Positions 16,407-25,403 are shown, counted from the stretch's first letter. The stretch: DNA of 64,000 nt from Flavobacterium turcicum (GCF_011365745.1 NZ_JAAOBY010000009.1:62001-126000); one strand, 5' to 3'. The notes: generated by a model not told the origin, from the letters alone. Translations and numbers: made by a program.

Positions 16407-16779
16407 GGTTTTATGATTGCTTTTTACAATACCTTTTTAGATCAAAAGCGCGATGGCTAAAATTTTGATCCATAAAAGATGAATTAAGGTGCAAATATCA
16501 TATTTTTAAAATTATTCTCTTTAGAAAAAACGTCATTTTATTGCAATACGCCTAGCCCCGATTGAAGTGAACAGGCGCAGCGAAACAAATGCTATTGTTT
16601 TGTTGCAGCCAAGAGCGACCAACGGAAGCTCCTTGGGTGAAATAAAAACAAAGAATTTGTTGCTGCGAATGGTAACAAAAAGCGGGAAAAAGCTACTGAT
16701 AGAAAAGTAGAAGAACAAAAAAGCAGGTTACGATAGAAAAATGTAACGAAATAAGTCAATTGGTGTCAAACGTACTATT
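16407..16779. repeat. Gap with dispersed repeat (TAGCCCCGAT...AGCGGGA type), copy B
   Basis: 373 bases between hisS and the divergent permease gene. The repeat proper spans about 16551-16697: it starts CCTAGCCCCGATTGAAGTG and ends AGCGGGAAAAAGCTACTG, the same ends as copy A at 10335-10416. The interior contains AACAAATGCTATTGTTTTG and other AT-rich inverted segments. The short minus-strand reading frame across it is part of the repeat, not a gene. The rest of the gap should hold the hisS promoter (left) and the permease promoter (right), which I cannot pinpoint. Confidence 0.55.
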
Positions 16780-18021
16780 ATGATAAAATTATTCAAAGAA
16801 AATGTTCGAATTGCCTTAGGCTCCATTAGAACACAATTGTTGCGAACGGTGCTTACGGTAATGATTATTGCTATTGGAATCACTGCATTGGTGAGTATTT
16901 TAACCGTTGTATCTGCCTTGGAGAACACTATCTCTTCTGATTTTGCATCGATGGGAGCCAATACTTTCAACATCAAACAGTACGAAAATACTACACGTAA
17001 TCGTGGTGGTGGCGAGCGCGAAATCATCAACCCGATTATTTCGTACCCAGAAGCGGTTGCTTTTAAAAATAAATATACTTATCCGTTTACCGAAACTTCT
17101 TTATCATTTACAGCTACAGCGGCGGCAGAAGTAAAATACGAAGCCACGAAAACTGATCCTGAAAATTCAATTGTAGGTGTTGATGAATATTTCATGACCA
17201 ACTCCGGATTAGAGACTAGTTCAGGAAGAAATTTCACCCGATTTGATATTGACAACAATGCTTATGTTTGTGTGGTAGGTTCTGATTTTGAAAAAGGCTT
17301 ACTTAAAAATGTAAACCCAATTGATAAAATAATTTCCATTCGTGGGGCAAAATTTAGAGTTATTGGCGTACTGAAAGAGAAAGGATCTACTTTTGGTAAC
17401 AGTCAGGATTTGCGTATTTTGATTCCAATTCAAGTGGCGCGTTCGTTATTTACCGCTCCTAACATCAATTATACCGTGAGTGTTATGGTGGGTAAAAAAG
17501 AATTGCTTGAACAAGCGCTTGACAATGCCACAAGTACGATGCGACGTGTGCGAAAATTAAGCCCAGTAAAAGACAACAACTTTGGAATTGTACGCAGCGA
17601 CGATTTGATTAACCGAATTTTGGGAATCACACAATATTTAGGACTTGCCTCGTGGTTGATTGGAGTAATCACCGTTTTGGGCTCTTCGATTGCCTTAATG
17701 AATATCATGATTGTATCTGTAACCGAAAGAACGCGCGAAATTGGTGTACGTAAAGCATTGGGCGCCAAAAAAACTACGATCGCGATTCAGTTTTTTATTG
17801 AAACCTTACTTATTGGACAATTAGGTGGACTGGTTGGGATTATTTTTGGAATCCTAATTGGTTTTGGAATTGCAACCGCCATGAGTTTTGCCTTCGTGAT
17901 TCCGTGGGGAGCAATTATGGCTGCTTTTATCACTAGTTTTATCGTAGCGATTGCATCTGGACTTTACCCTGCTATTAAAGCGGCTGTTTTAGACCCGATT
18001 GAAGCGTTGAGATACGAGTAA
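16780..18021 (+). CDS. MacB/FtsX-type ABC transporter permease
   Basis: A 413-aa permease of the MacB/LolC/FtsX family. The N-terminal helix at about 20-45 is followed by a large periplasmic MacB-PCD-like domain (50-240) with GVDEYFMTNSGLETSSGR. Three C-terminal helices lie near 280-310, 330-360 and 370-400. The typical cytosolic signature TERTREIGVRKALGAKK precedes helix 3, and SGLYPAIKAAVLDPIEALRYE closes the protein. These permeases couple ATP hydrolysis to lipoprotein or substrate movement rather than classic transport. No ATPase is adjacent, so it must pair with one encoded elsewhere. A strong terminator follows. Confidence 0.88.
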   Translation: MIKLFKENVRIALGSIRTQLLRTVLTVMIIAIGITALVSILTVVSALENTISSDFASMGANTFNIKQYENTTRNRGGGEREIINPIISYPEAVAFKNKYTYPFTETSLSFTATAAAEVKYEATKTDPENSIVGVDEYFMTNSGLETSSGRNFTRFDIDNNAYVCVVGSDFEKGLLKNVNPIDKIISIRGAKFRVIGVLKEKGSTFGNSQDLRILIPIQVARSLFTAPNINYTVSVMVGKKELLEQALDNATSTMRRVRKLSPVKDNNFGIVRSDDLINRILGITQYLGLASWLIGVITVLGSSIALMNIMIVSVTERTREIGVRKALGAKKTTIAIQFFIETLLIGQLGGLVGIIFGILIGFGIATAMSFAFVIPWGAIMAAFITSFIVAIASGLYPAIKAAVLDPIEALRYE

Positions 18022-18053
18022 GAAACATTTCATGACCTAATTTGGTCGTGACC

Positions 18054-18097
18054 AAAAAAAAGGAGCAACAATTCAAGATGAATTGTCGCTCCTTTTT
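18054..18097. terminator. Terminator after the FtsX-type permease
   Basis: Stem GGAGCAACAATTC / GAATTGTCGCTCC (one mismatch) with a 5-base loop, flanked by an A-run and a T-run, so it may work both ways. Confidence 0.85.
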
Positions 18098-18214
18098 AAT
18101 AAGTTTTCGCCGCAGCGGATTACTTTAAGACAACATTACGTTAGACTTCTGCAACCGACTTTTTTTATATTGAAGATTTCTATTGAATCAAGAAAAAAGT
18201 GAATTTAACTTTTA

Positions 18215-18252
18215 AACTTAATCTGTGGAAATCCTTTTAATCTGTGGCAAAA
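18215..18252. repeat. Short AATCTGTGG direct repeat
   Basis: TTAATCTGTGG occurs twice within 30 bases in the gap downstream of prmC. It is the reverse complement of the CCACAGATT-type word found in the tandem repeat at 43352-43517, so it belongs to the same dispersed family. Confidence 0.4.
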
Positions 18253-18291
18253 AAGCTTTGGTAATTGCTATGGATTAATACTCACAATAAA

Positions 18292-19146
18292 CTAATACGT
18301 AGATCGTATCATTCTATCATTACCATAAATATCTTTTTTGAGAATGATATTTTTAAAACCTAGACCTTGTAACATTCCAATCATTTCAGGGCCTAAATAC
18401 TGATTGATTTCAAAAAAAAGAAAGCCGTTTGGTTTTAGATTTTTCTGCGCCAATTCGGCTATTTTTTTATAAAAAATCAACGCATTATCATTTTCAACAA
18501 AAAGTGCTAAGTGCGGTTCATAGTCCAAGACGTTTTTCTTGATTTCAACTTTCTCAAGATTGCGAATGTATGGCGGGTTAGAAACGATTACATCAAACTG
18601 TTCCTGTAAATCATTTGTTTCTAGAATATTTTGATTTTTAAAAACAACATCTACTTTGTTATTTTGTGCATTTTTTTGGGCTGTTGCCAAAGCATCGACA
18701 GATACATCAAGTGCGGTAACTTGGGCGTTCGGAATATTTTTTGCTAAAGAAATTGCAATGCATCCGCTACCGGTACCAATGTCAATAATTCGCAGATTTT
18801 GATCTTTTGAAGTTTCTTTTTGACTTTCAATGATCCAGTCAACTAACTCTTCCGTTTCGGGTCTGGGAATCAAAACAGCAGGATTCACTTCAAAATCTAA
18901 TCCGAAAAAATTGGTTTTACCTAAAACGTATTGAACAGGAATTTCTAATTTAAGCTGTGACAAATAGGCGTTCCATTTATTCAGCTGCTCTTCAGACAGC
19001 GAAAGATCAGGATTTAAAGCTAAATCAACCCTTTTGAGCTGCTGCAAATCCTCCAGGATAATGTAAAAAAAACTCTCGGCTTCTTCAGCAGAACAAATAG
19101 GTGTTGATTCTTGAATAAAATAAGCGCGATAGTCTCTGATTTTCAT
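18292..19146 (-). CDS. prmC: Release factor glutamine methyltransferase PrmC
   Basis: Methylates the GGQ glutamine of peptide-chain release factors. It has a helical N-terminal domain and PVQYVLGKTNFFGLDFEV before a Rossmann fold. The SAM site is IDIGTGSGCIAISLA, and the catalytic NPPY motif is in VSNPPYIRN. The ORF extends upstream, but the ATG at 19146 (MKIRDYRAYF) is the family start and leaves a 26-base gap to the acetyltransferase gene upstream. 284 aa is normal. An RNA-level operon with the acetyltransferase is likely. Confidence 0.92.
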   Translation of the reverse strand: MKIRDYRAYFIQESTPICSAEEAESFFYIILEDLQQLKRVDLALNPDLSLSEEQLNKWNAYLSQLKLEIPVQYVLGKTNFFGLDFEVNPAVLIPRPETEELVDWIIESQKETSKDQNLRIIDIGTGSGCIAISLAKNIPNAQVTALDVSVDALATAQKNAQNNKVDVVFKNQNILETNDLQEQFDVIVSNPPYIRNLEKVEIKKNVLDYEPHLALFVENDNALIFYKKIAELAQKNLKPNGFLFFEINQYLGPEMIGMLQGLGFKNIILKKDIYGNDRMIRSTY

Positions 19147-19172
19147 GGAAAGTAAGTTTGAAAATGGGGTAA

Positions 19173-19664
19173 TTAGGCGTTTAAATCTTTTAGCATCCAG
19201 ATCGGACAACTACTATGACCTGTGCTACCCATAGGCTCAGAAAGGGATTCAAAACCTACTTTTTTATAGAGCTTTTGAGCATCAGTCATGAAGGGCATTG
19301 TTTCAAGGTAGCATTTATCAAACCCCATATTTTTGGCGCTTTGCAAACACAACAACATCATTTCGTGACCAATTCCTAATCCGCGTGTTTGTGGCAGAAA
19401 ATACATTTTTTGTAATTCACAAATATTGTCGGTTTGGTTGGCCAAAGGTGCAATTCCAGCAACACCCACGATTGTCTCTTGATGTTCTACCACATAATAT
19501 ACCGATCTTGGTTTACTGTACTCCTCAAACATCAAATCAAGATACGGATCTTCATAAGCAGTACCTACTTTTGGGATGTTCATTTCGTCAAAAATAGCAC
19601 GGATTAGTGCTGCAACAGCAGGATTATCTTGCTTTTCAATCTTTCTGATGGTGTAATTTTCCAT
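19173..19664 (-). CDS. GNAT family N-acetyltransferase
   Basis: A 163-aa acetyl-CoA-dependent acetyltransferase. The acetyl-CoA loop is seen as YFLPQTRGLGIGHEMM (Q/RxxGxG/A), followed by the FDKCYLETMPFM strand-helix and ending in the Tyr-containing AQKLYKKVGFE. The ATG at 19664 is preferred over a TTG at 19676. The substrate is unknown. Its position directly upstream of prmC does not by itself indicate a ribosomal target. Confidence 0.82.
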   Translation of the reverse strand: MENYTIRKIEKQDNPAVAALIRAIFDEMNIPKVGTAYEDPYLDLMFEEYSKPRSVYYVVEHQETIVGVAGIAPLANQTDNICELQKMYFLPQTRGLGIGHEMMLLCLQSAKNMGFDKCYLETMPFMTDAQKLYKKVGFESLSEPMGSTGHSSCPIWMLKDLNA

Positions 19665-19755
19665 TTTATGAGCCAATTATTTATTGGCAAAAATAGAAAT
19701 ACTTTATGACAAATTTTTGAATAGTTCAAAACAAAAACATCCGCTGAAAAATTAG

Positions 19756-19763
19756 TACTTTTG
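19756..19763 (+). promoter_or_regulatory. TAnnTTTG promoter of ribD, near-leaderless
   Basis: TACTTTTG fits the Bacteroidota -7 element and ends only 4 bases before the GTG start of ribD. Transcription would start at or within the first codon, giving a leaderless or nearly leaderless mRNA. I see no clear -33 TTG at the right distance, and no FMN riboswitch fits in this space. Confidence 0.5.
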
Positions 19764-19767
19764 CGCC

Positions 19768-20826
19768 GTGAACAAACATGAAAAATACATACAGCGCTGC
19801 ATCGAATTAGCCAAAAATGGCTTGGGTACGACCTACCCAAATCCAATGGTAGGAAGTGTAATTGTGTACAATGATACTATCATTGGCGAGGGTTGGCACC
19901 AAAAAGCGGGACAAGCTCATGCCGAAGTAAACGCCATTGCATCGGTAAAAGACAAAAGCTTGCTTGCAAAAGCGACTATTTATGTCAGCTTGGAACCTTG
20001 CAGTCATTTCGGAAAAACACCTCCTTGCAGTGATTTGATTTTGAACACTAAAATTCCGAATGTAGTCATCGGAACAGTAGATCCCAATGTAAAAGTAGCT
20101 GGGAACGGAATTAAAAAATTGGTTGAAAACGGCATTAACGTCACAATGGGGATATTAGAAAAAGAGTGCAACGAATTGAACAAGCGTTTTTTTACTTTTC
20201 ACCAAAAAAAACGACCTTTTATAATCTTGAAATGGGCACAAAGTCGTGACGGCTTTTTGGCGCCTTTGCAAAAAGAAACAACTGCACCGGTTTGGCTTAC
20301 TTCTGATCATTCAAGACAATTAGTTCACAAATGGCGAACAGAAGAACAAGCGATACTTGTTGGCGCACAAACGGTATTGGATGACAATCCAAAACTCAAC
20401 GCCAGAGATTGGCATGGTTTACAACCCACACGAGTGGTTATTGACCCGAACAATCGGATTTTAAGTTCAAGTGCTGTGCTTAACGACCAGCAAAAAACAA
20501 TTGTCTTTACTCAAAATCAAAACCGACAAAACACAGAAAACACCACTTATGTTACGATTGATTTTGATCAAAATAGTGTAACACAAATGATGCAACATTT
20601 ATTCGAGCAAGAACTGCAATCCGTAATCATTGAAGGCGGAAGACATACTTTGCAAGCCTTTATTGATTGTGGAATCTGGGACGAAGCTCGTATTTTTACC
20701 AGTAAAACACTTTTGGGCAATGGAATAAAAGCACCCTCTTTTCCTTATTTTAGCTCGATAGAACAACAAATAGGAACTGATCAACTTGTAATTGTAAGCA
20801 ATCATGATTCAATCGATAATATTTGA
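19768..20826 (+). CDS. ribD: Bifunctional riboflavin deaminase/reductase RibD
   Basis: Carries out two steps of riboflavin synthesis: deamination of the 2,5-diaminopyrimidine and reduction of the ribosyl group. The deaminase domain has HAEVNAI (zinc His, catalytic Glu) and PCSHFGKTPPCSD (zinc cysteines). The reductase domain from about 145 has RPFIILKWAQSRDG and ends near VIIEGGRHTLQAF. Translation begins at GTG. The last 23 bases overlap the following HAD phosphatase gene, so the two are translationally coupled. Confidence 0.93.
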   Translation: MNKHEKYIQRCIELAKNGLGTTYPNPMVGSVIVYNDTIIGEGWHQKAGQAHAEVNAIASVKDKSLLAKATIYVSLEPCSHFGKTPPCSDLILNTKIPNVVIGTVDPNVKVAGNGIKKLVENGINVTMGILEKECNELNKRFFTFHQKKRPFIILKWAQSRDGFLAPLQKETTAPVWLTSDHSRQLVHKWRTEEQAILVGAQTVLDDNPKLNARDWHGLQPTRVVIDPNNRILSSSAVLNDQQKTIVFTQNQNRQNTENTTYVTIDFDQNSVTQMMQHLFEQELQSVIIEGGRHTLQAFIDCGIWDEARIFTSKTLLGNGIKAPSFPYFSSIEQQIGTDQLVIVSNHDSIDNI

Positions 20827-21406
20827 TTTTGGTGATATTTTCATCAATTTAGATAAGCAAGCCATTTTAAACGCCCTGCAAAAACTAGGTTTACAAGAAT
20901 GGAATGCTGCTCTTGATGAACTTAATGAACAGTTTGAACGTGGCGAAATATCCCGAAACGCATTCTTGCAAGGATTACAACAGCAACTTCGCGATGCAAC
21001 TCAGGACCAAATATTGGCGGCATGGAATGCTGTGTTGTTAGATTTTCCGCAACACCGCTTGACCTTTTTACAGGAGTTATCTAAAAAATACCGTTTGTTT
21101 TTATTGTCGAATACCGATTCCATTCATATATCTTATTTTGAACAACAAAACGGAAAAGGGTTTTACGAGGCTTTTTATAATTGTTTTGAAAAAATTTATT
21201 TTTCCTTTGAAATGGTCATGCGCAAACCCGATTCAGCGATTTATCAACGTGTGCTTGATGAGCAAAAACTTGACCCTGCAACTGTTTTATTTGTTGATGA
21301 CAAAAAAGAAAATACCGATGCTGCGGCAAAGCTAGGAATCAAAGTGTGGAATTTACAAGTGGGCCAAGAAGATGTTACGGAACTTTACGAAAAAGACCTA
21401 CTTTAA
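20804..21406 (+). CDS. HAD-IA family phosphatase coupled to ribD
   Basis: A 200-aa HAD hydrolase. Motif I is FDFGDIFINLD: Asp8 is the nucleophile and Gly takes the second Asp position, as in the FDLGGVL-type subfamily. Motif II is LLSNTDS, motif III Lys lies in MRKPDSAIY, and motif IV is FVDDKKENTDAA. It overlaps ribD by 23 bases. Riboflavin synthesis needs a phosphatase to remove phosphate from the RibD product, done in other bacteria by HAD enzymes (YcsE in Bacillus, YigB/YbjI in E. coli). The overlap makes this gene a good candidate for that step; that part is inference. Confidence 0.82.
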   Translation: MIQSIIFDFGDIFINLDKQAILNALQKLGLQEWNAALDELNEQFERGEISRNAFLQGLQQQLRDATQDQILAAWNAVLLDFPQHRLTFLQELSKKYRLFLLSNTDSIHISYFEQQNGKGFYEAFYNCFEKIYFSFEMVMRKPDSAIYQRVLDEQKLDPATVLFVDDKKENTDAAAKLGIKVWNLQVGQEDVTELYEKDLL

Positions 21407-21448
21407 AAGAATACATTTCGAATTTATAACTACACCAATCACACTTCG

Positions 21449-22072
21449 TTGAAAGATACCTACCTCACTATTGCCAATCCTACTGAAGAAATTCTGTTTA
21501 AAGAAAAAAACAGTAAATTTTACGGATACGCTTTTCCAATGACATATGAGGAAGAGTTAAAACCGATACTTGAAACCCTACGAAAAACACATCCACAAGC
21601 CGGGCATTTTTGCTACGCTTACCAGTTAGGAACCGAACAAACCACTTATCGGGCAAATGACGACGGAGAACCAAGTAATAGCGCAGGAATGCCAATTTAT
21701 GGCCAAATTCAGTCTTTCGGGTTAACTAATGTGCTTGTTGTTGTAGCTCGAGTTTATGGTGGTGTAAAATTGGGTGTTGGCGGCTTGATTTCAGCTTACA
21801 AAACCACAGCGCAAGAAGTTTTAAAAGAAGCAAGCGTCATCGAAAAAACAGTCGATAGCGAATTTATAATCGAATTTGACTACCAAAATATGAACAAAGT
21901 CATGCGCGTGATTAAAGAAAAAAAGCTAGAAATTGTAGCTCAAGAAATGAAAATAAATCCTGAAACGGATGCGCCATTAGGTGTAATTACGATAAAAACA
22001 CGCAAAAAAAATGCCGAAATTACTTTCGACATTTTCAATTCTATGTTTGAAATTAACATCAAAAGAGCTTAA
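21449..22072 (+). CDS. yigZ: YigZ/IMPACT family protein
   Basis: A 207-aa protein of the YigZ/IMPACT family. It has the conserved block NDDGEPSNSAGMPIYGQI, then VARVYGGVKLGVGGLISAYK, and the second ferredoxin-like domain. Bacterial members have no firmly assigned biochemical role; the eukaryotic relative IMPACT regulates GCN2. Translation seems to start at TTG (21449), 42 bases after the HAD gene, as no upstream in-frame ATG fits. Confidence 0.88.
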   Translation: MKDTYLTIANPTEEILFKEKNSKFYGYAFPMTYEEELKPILETLRKTHPQAGHFCYAYQLGTEQTTYRANDDGEPSNSAGMPIYGQIQSFGLTNVLVVVARVYGGVKLGVGGLISAYKTTAQEVLKEASVIEKTVDSEFIIEFDYQNMNKVMRVIKEKKLEIVAQEMKINPETDAPLGVITIKTRKKNAEITFDIFNSMFEINIKRA

Positions 22073-22103
22073 AATTAGCTCTTAAAATTGCATTTTTCGC
22101 GCT

Positions 22104-22508
22104 TTATTCGATCGTTTTTAGCAATTCCAAAATGTAATCAGGCGGAGCGGTAGCTTTTCCTGTTTTTAGGGACACAAAAACCAGAATAAATTGGGCCTTT
22201 GTTAATAACTCACCACCTTCATTATATATTTCGCAATCAAATTCAATCTTTACTGAACTTTGACTTTTAAATGTTGTATGAACTGTTAAAAGTTCATCAT
22301 ATCGTGCTGATTTTTTGTAATTGATATTCATTGAAACAATTGGCAAAGCAATACCACTTTTTTCCATCTCTTTATATGAAATCCCTTTGTTTCTAAGCCA
22401 TTCCACTCTTCCAATCTCAAAATAGGGGATATAATTTCCGTGATAAACAACTCCCATTTGGTCTGTTTCTGAGTACCGAACTCGAACTTCTACTTGATGA
22501 CTTTTCAT
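22104..22508 (-). CDS. Acyl-CoA thioesterase, YbgC/FadM-like hotdog protein
   Basis: A 134-aa single hotdog domain. RYSETDQMGVVYHGNYIPYFEIGRVEWLR is the 4-hydroxybenzoyl-CoA thioesterase/YbgC signature (split here at residues 10-38), with the catalytic Asp in the TDQMG turn. It hydrolyses acyl-CoA or acyl-ACP thioesters; chain preference is unknown. It is convergent with yigZ (32-base gap) and divergent from dnaA. Confidence 0.88.
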   Translation of the reverse strand: MKSHQVEVRVRYSETDQMGVVYHGNYIPYFEIGRVEWLRNKGISYKEMEKSGIALPIVSMNINYKKSARYDELLTVHTTFKSQSSVKIEFDCEIYNEGGELLTKAQFILVFVSLKTGKATAPPDYILELLKTIE

Positions 22509-22692
22509 TATATTTATATTAAAATTTGAATTAAAAAAAGGTGCCTTACAACAATATTTTGAAAAATTACCACCCCATATATTTTTTTTTAAAAAAATTT
22601 GTTCACATATTTGTTACCCCGAAAATAAGTAACCAAACATATTTCTTTTAGTAAGCTAAAAGTTACAAAACAAAACAATTTATTTAGAATAT
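22509..22692 (+). promoter_or_regulatory. dnaA upstream region
   Basis: 184 bases of AT-rich DNA between the thioesterase gene and dnaA. TTGTTCACA at 22610-22618 is a weak match to a DnaA box (TTATCCACA), possibly for autoregulation. No cluster of boxes is seen, so I do not call oriC here. Confidence 0.3.
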
Positions 22693-24120
22693 ATGAACAA
22701 AACTGCTCAATCAGTATGGGAAAACTGTTTGTCTTTTATAAAGGACAACATTCAAGACCAAGCTTACAAAACTTGGTTCGAACCAATCAAATCAGTTGAA
22801 CTTACCGATAACGCATTATATATTCAAGTACCAAGTAAATTTTTTTACGAGTGGCTCGAAGAACACTATGTAAAATTATTGAAAGTGGCGCTTACTAAAG
22901 AACTAGGCAAAAATGCAAAGTTACTTTATAAAATTAGAATGGAAAACACTTATGGCAACAAACAACCGTTTACTGAACAGTTGCCAAGTGCCAATAGAGT
23001 TCCTATGAAACCACAGGAAGTTGATGCTCCATTCAAAAACTTAAATCCAGAACTTAAAAACCCATTTGTAATTCCGGGGATTCGTAATTTAAAAATCGAA
23101 TCGCAACTAAACGCGAATTACAGTTTCGATAATTTCTTAGAAGGAGATTCTAACCGTTTGGCTCGTTCAGCAGGTATGGCCGTGGCCAACAAACCGGGTG
23201 GAACTTCTTTTAATCCTTTACTGATATTTGGTGGAGTTGGTTTAGGAAAAACACACTTGGCACACGCTATTGGTGTTGAGATTAAAGACAAATATCCCGA
23301 GAAAACAGTTTTATATATTTCAGCTGAAATTTTCACACAACAATACATCGACTCTGTAAAGAAAAACAACAGAAACGATTTCATTCACTTCTATCAATTA
23401 ATCGATGTTTTGATTATTGATGATGTTCAGTTTTTATCAGGTAAATCAGGAACGCAAGATGTATTTTTCCATATTTTTAATTACCTGCACCAAAACGGAA
23501 AGCAAGTTATTTTAACTTCGGATAAAGCACCTGTTGACATGCAAGACATTGAACAACGTTTATTGTCTCGTTTTAAATGGGGATTATCAGCTGAATTGCA
23601 TCAACCAGACTACGAAACTCGTATTTCTATCTTAAAGAATATTTTGTACCGTGATGGTGTTGAAATTCCAGAAGACATCATTGAGTACGTGGCTCGCAAC
23701 ATCAAATCAAATGTTCGTGAGCTTGAAGGAGCCATTATTTCATTGATCGCACAATCTTCTTTCAATAAAAAAGAAGTAACCATCGAATTAGCGAAGAGTG
23801 TGGTAGAGAAGTTTGTTAAAAATGTAAAAAGAGAAATCTCTATTGATTACATTCAAAAAATCGTATCGGATTATTTCCAATTGGATTTAGAAACACTTCA
23901 ATCGAAAACGCGAAAACGTCATGTGGTGCAAGCCAGACAATTAGCCATGTTTTTTGCCAAAAAATTCACCAAGGCGTCTTTGGCAAACATTGGTTCTCAA
24001 ATAGGAGACCGTGATCACGCTACTGTATTGCACGCATGCAAAACTGTTGACAATTTGGTTGCAACCGACAAACAATTCAAAAAGTTTGTAGACGATATCA
24101 ACAAGAAACTAACTTTGTAA
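22693..24120 (+). CDS. dnaA: Chromosomal replication initiator DnaA
   Basis: A 475-aa AAA+ initiator. Domain I (1-90) has the helicase-contact helices (TWFEPIKSVEL), followed by a linker. Domain III has Walker A GGVGLGKTH, Walker B LIIDDVQFL, sensor and Box VII RLLSRFKWGL. Domain IV carries the DnaA-box signature SQIGDRDHATVLHACKTV. It is the first gene of a plus-strand group followed after 7 bases by a low-molecular-weight phosphatase gene. The length is normal. Confidence 0.97.
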   Translation: MNKTAQSVWENCLSFIKDNIQDQAYKTWFEPIKSVELTDNALYIQVPSKFFYEWLEEHYVKLLKVALTKELGKNAKLLYKIRMENTYGNKQPFTEQLPSANRVPMKPQEVDAPFKNLNPELKNPFVIPGIRNLKIESQLNANYSFDNFLEGDSNRLARSAGMAVANKPGGTSFNPLLIFGGVGLGKTHLAHAIGVEIKDKYPEKTVLYISAEIFTQQYIDSVKKNNRNDFIHFYQLIDVLIIDDVQFLSGKSGTQDVFFHIFNYLHQNGKQVILTSDKAPVDMQDIEQRLLSRFKWGLSAELHQPDYETRISILKNILYRDGVEIPEDIIEYVARNIKSNVRELEGAIISLIAQSSFNKKEVTIELAKSVVEKFVKNVKREISIDYIQKIVSDYFQLDLETLQSKTRKRHVVQARQLAMFFAKKFTKASLANIGSQIGDRDHATVLHACKTVDNLVATDKQFKKFVDDINKKLTL

Positions 24121-24127
24121 TAGCATC

Positions 24128-24598
24128 ATGTCAGTAAAAGTTTTAATGGTTTGTTTAGGAAATATTTGCCGTTCACCATTGGCAGAAGGCATTTTAGCAG
24201 CTAAACTACCCAAAGATCTTTTTACCGTTGACTCCGCTGGTACGGGTGCTTGGCACGTAGGCAATGGCCCAGACGAACGCTCTATTGCAGTAGCTCGCAA
24301 AAACAACATCGACATCACACACCAACGTGGCAGACAATTTAGTGAAGCTGATTTTGAGCACTTTGATCATATTTACGTGATGGATAGTTCAAATTATAAA
24401 AATGTCATACGACTTGCTCGTAACACAGAAGAAGCAGCGAAAGTCAAAATGATTTTGAACGAAATATTTCCTGGCGAAAATGTAGATGTTCCAGATCCGT
24501 ATTACGGTTTGAATAATGGTTTTGATATGGTTTATCAAATGCTAGATCAAGCTTGTGATGAAATTGCAAAAAAGCTATTGGCTCAAAATTCAAATTAA
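24128..24598 (+). CDS. Low-molecular-weight protein tyrosine phosphatase
   Basis: A 156-aa LMW-PTP. The P-loop VCLGNICRSP carries nucleophile Cys and Arg (CX5RS), with the general-acid Asp in VPDPYYG near residue 125. It could act on tyrosine kinases of the polysaccharide pathway or on arginine phosphate; none is nearby. It starts 7 bases after dnaA, so probably in the same transcript. Confidence 0.92.
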   Translation: MSVKVLMVCLGNICRSPLAEGILAAKLPKDLFTVDSAGTGAWHVGNGPDERSIAVARKNNIDITHQRGRQFSEADFEHFDHIYVMDSSNYKNVIRLARNTEEAAKVKMILNEIFPGENVDVPDPYYGLNNGFDMVYQMLDQACDEIAKKLLAQNSN

Positions 24599-24680
24599 TT
24601 CCTTTTTATAGTCGTTCAATTCAAGTTAGAAATAAAATTGAACCGTTAGCTGTTCTTTTTACATTTTACAAATCTATTTT

Positions 24681-25403
24681 ATGCAATCAACCAACACCTT
24701 TGGCAAACTATATCTAATTCCAACAACCATGGGGGATTGTGACCCGATGGATGTATTGCCGCAAACCATAAAAAGAAGTATTGAACTGATTGATCATTAT
24801 ATTGTAGAAAACGACAAAACTGCTCGAAAATCAATAAAACTGGTTGTTCCTGAAAAAAAGCAATCAGAATTGAAGCTTTTTGTTTTAAACAAACACACCG
24901 AAACCAAAGAGCATCTTGACTTTATAAAACCTTTACTTGCAGGCGAGAACATGGGTTTAATGAGCGAAGCAGGTTGCCCAGGTGTTGCCGATCCTGGCGC
25001 TGTAATTGTAAAACTAGCGCACGACAGAGGCATTCAAGTTATTCCGTTAGTTGGTCCTTCCTCTATCCTTTTGGCAATGATGGCCTCAGGCATGAACGGT
25101 CAAAGTTTTACGTTTCATGGCTACTTACCTATCGAAAAGGACGAAAAGAAAGCCAGCTTTAAAACCTTAGAGCGTGTTTCTTTTGAAAAAAATCAGTCGC
25201 AAATTTTTATTGAAACTCCTTATCGCAACAACAAACTACTAGAGGATTTAATTCAGGTTTTACATCCCGAAACCTTGTTGTGCATTGCTACTGACATTAC
25301 TTTACCAACAGAATACATTCGAACTAAAAAAATTGCCGCTTGGAAAAAGGAATCCATAGATTTACACAAGCGTCCGACCATTTTTATCATTCATAAAATG
25401 TAA
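24681..25403 (+). CDS. Tetrapyrrole-methylase-fold SAM-dependent methyltransferase (RsmI-like)
   Basis: A 240-aa methyltransferase of the tetrapyrrole methylase superfamily, closest in character to RsmI. It has LYLIPTTMGD at the start, GLMSEAGCPGVADPGA (the SAM/RNA loop), VPLVGPSS-like IPLVGPSSILLAMMASG, and FIETPYRN near the C-terminus. RsmI 2'-O-methylates C1402 of 16S rRNA. This protein is shorter and lacks part of the usual N-terminal glycine motif, so it may be a paralogue with another substrate. It follows the phosphatase gene by 82 bases. Confidence 0.8.
   Translation: MQSTNTFGKLYLIPTTMGDCDPMDVLPQTIKRSIELIDHYIVENDKTARKSIKLVVPEKKQSELKLFVLNKHTETKEHLDFIKPLLAGENMGLMSEAGCPGVADPGAVIVKLAHDRGIQVIPLVGPSSILLAMMASGMNGQSFTFHGYLPIEKDEKKASFKTLERVSFEKNQSQIFIETPYRNNKLLEDLIQVLHPETLLCIATDITLPTEYIRTKKIAAWKKESIDLHKRPTIFIIHKM

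Noticed and set aside
16533..16718. Minus-strand small gene upstream of hisS
   Set aside because: Lies inside the dispersed repeat at 16551-16697; no domain.
19681..19767. FMN riboswitch before ribD
   Set aside because: The gap is short, the promoter lies four bases from the start codon, and no RFN-element motifs are present.
22509..22692. Replication origin next to dnaA
   Set aside because: Only one weak DnaA-box-like sequence (TTGTTCACA) and no AT-rich 13-mer array or box cluster; gene orientation gives no support.
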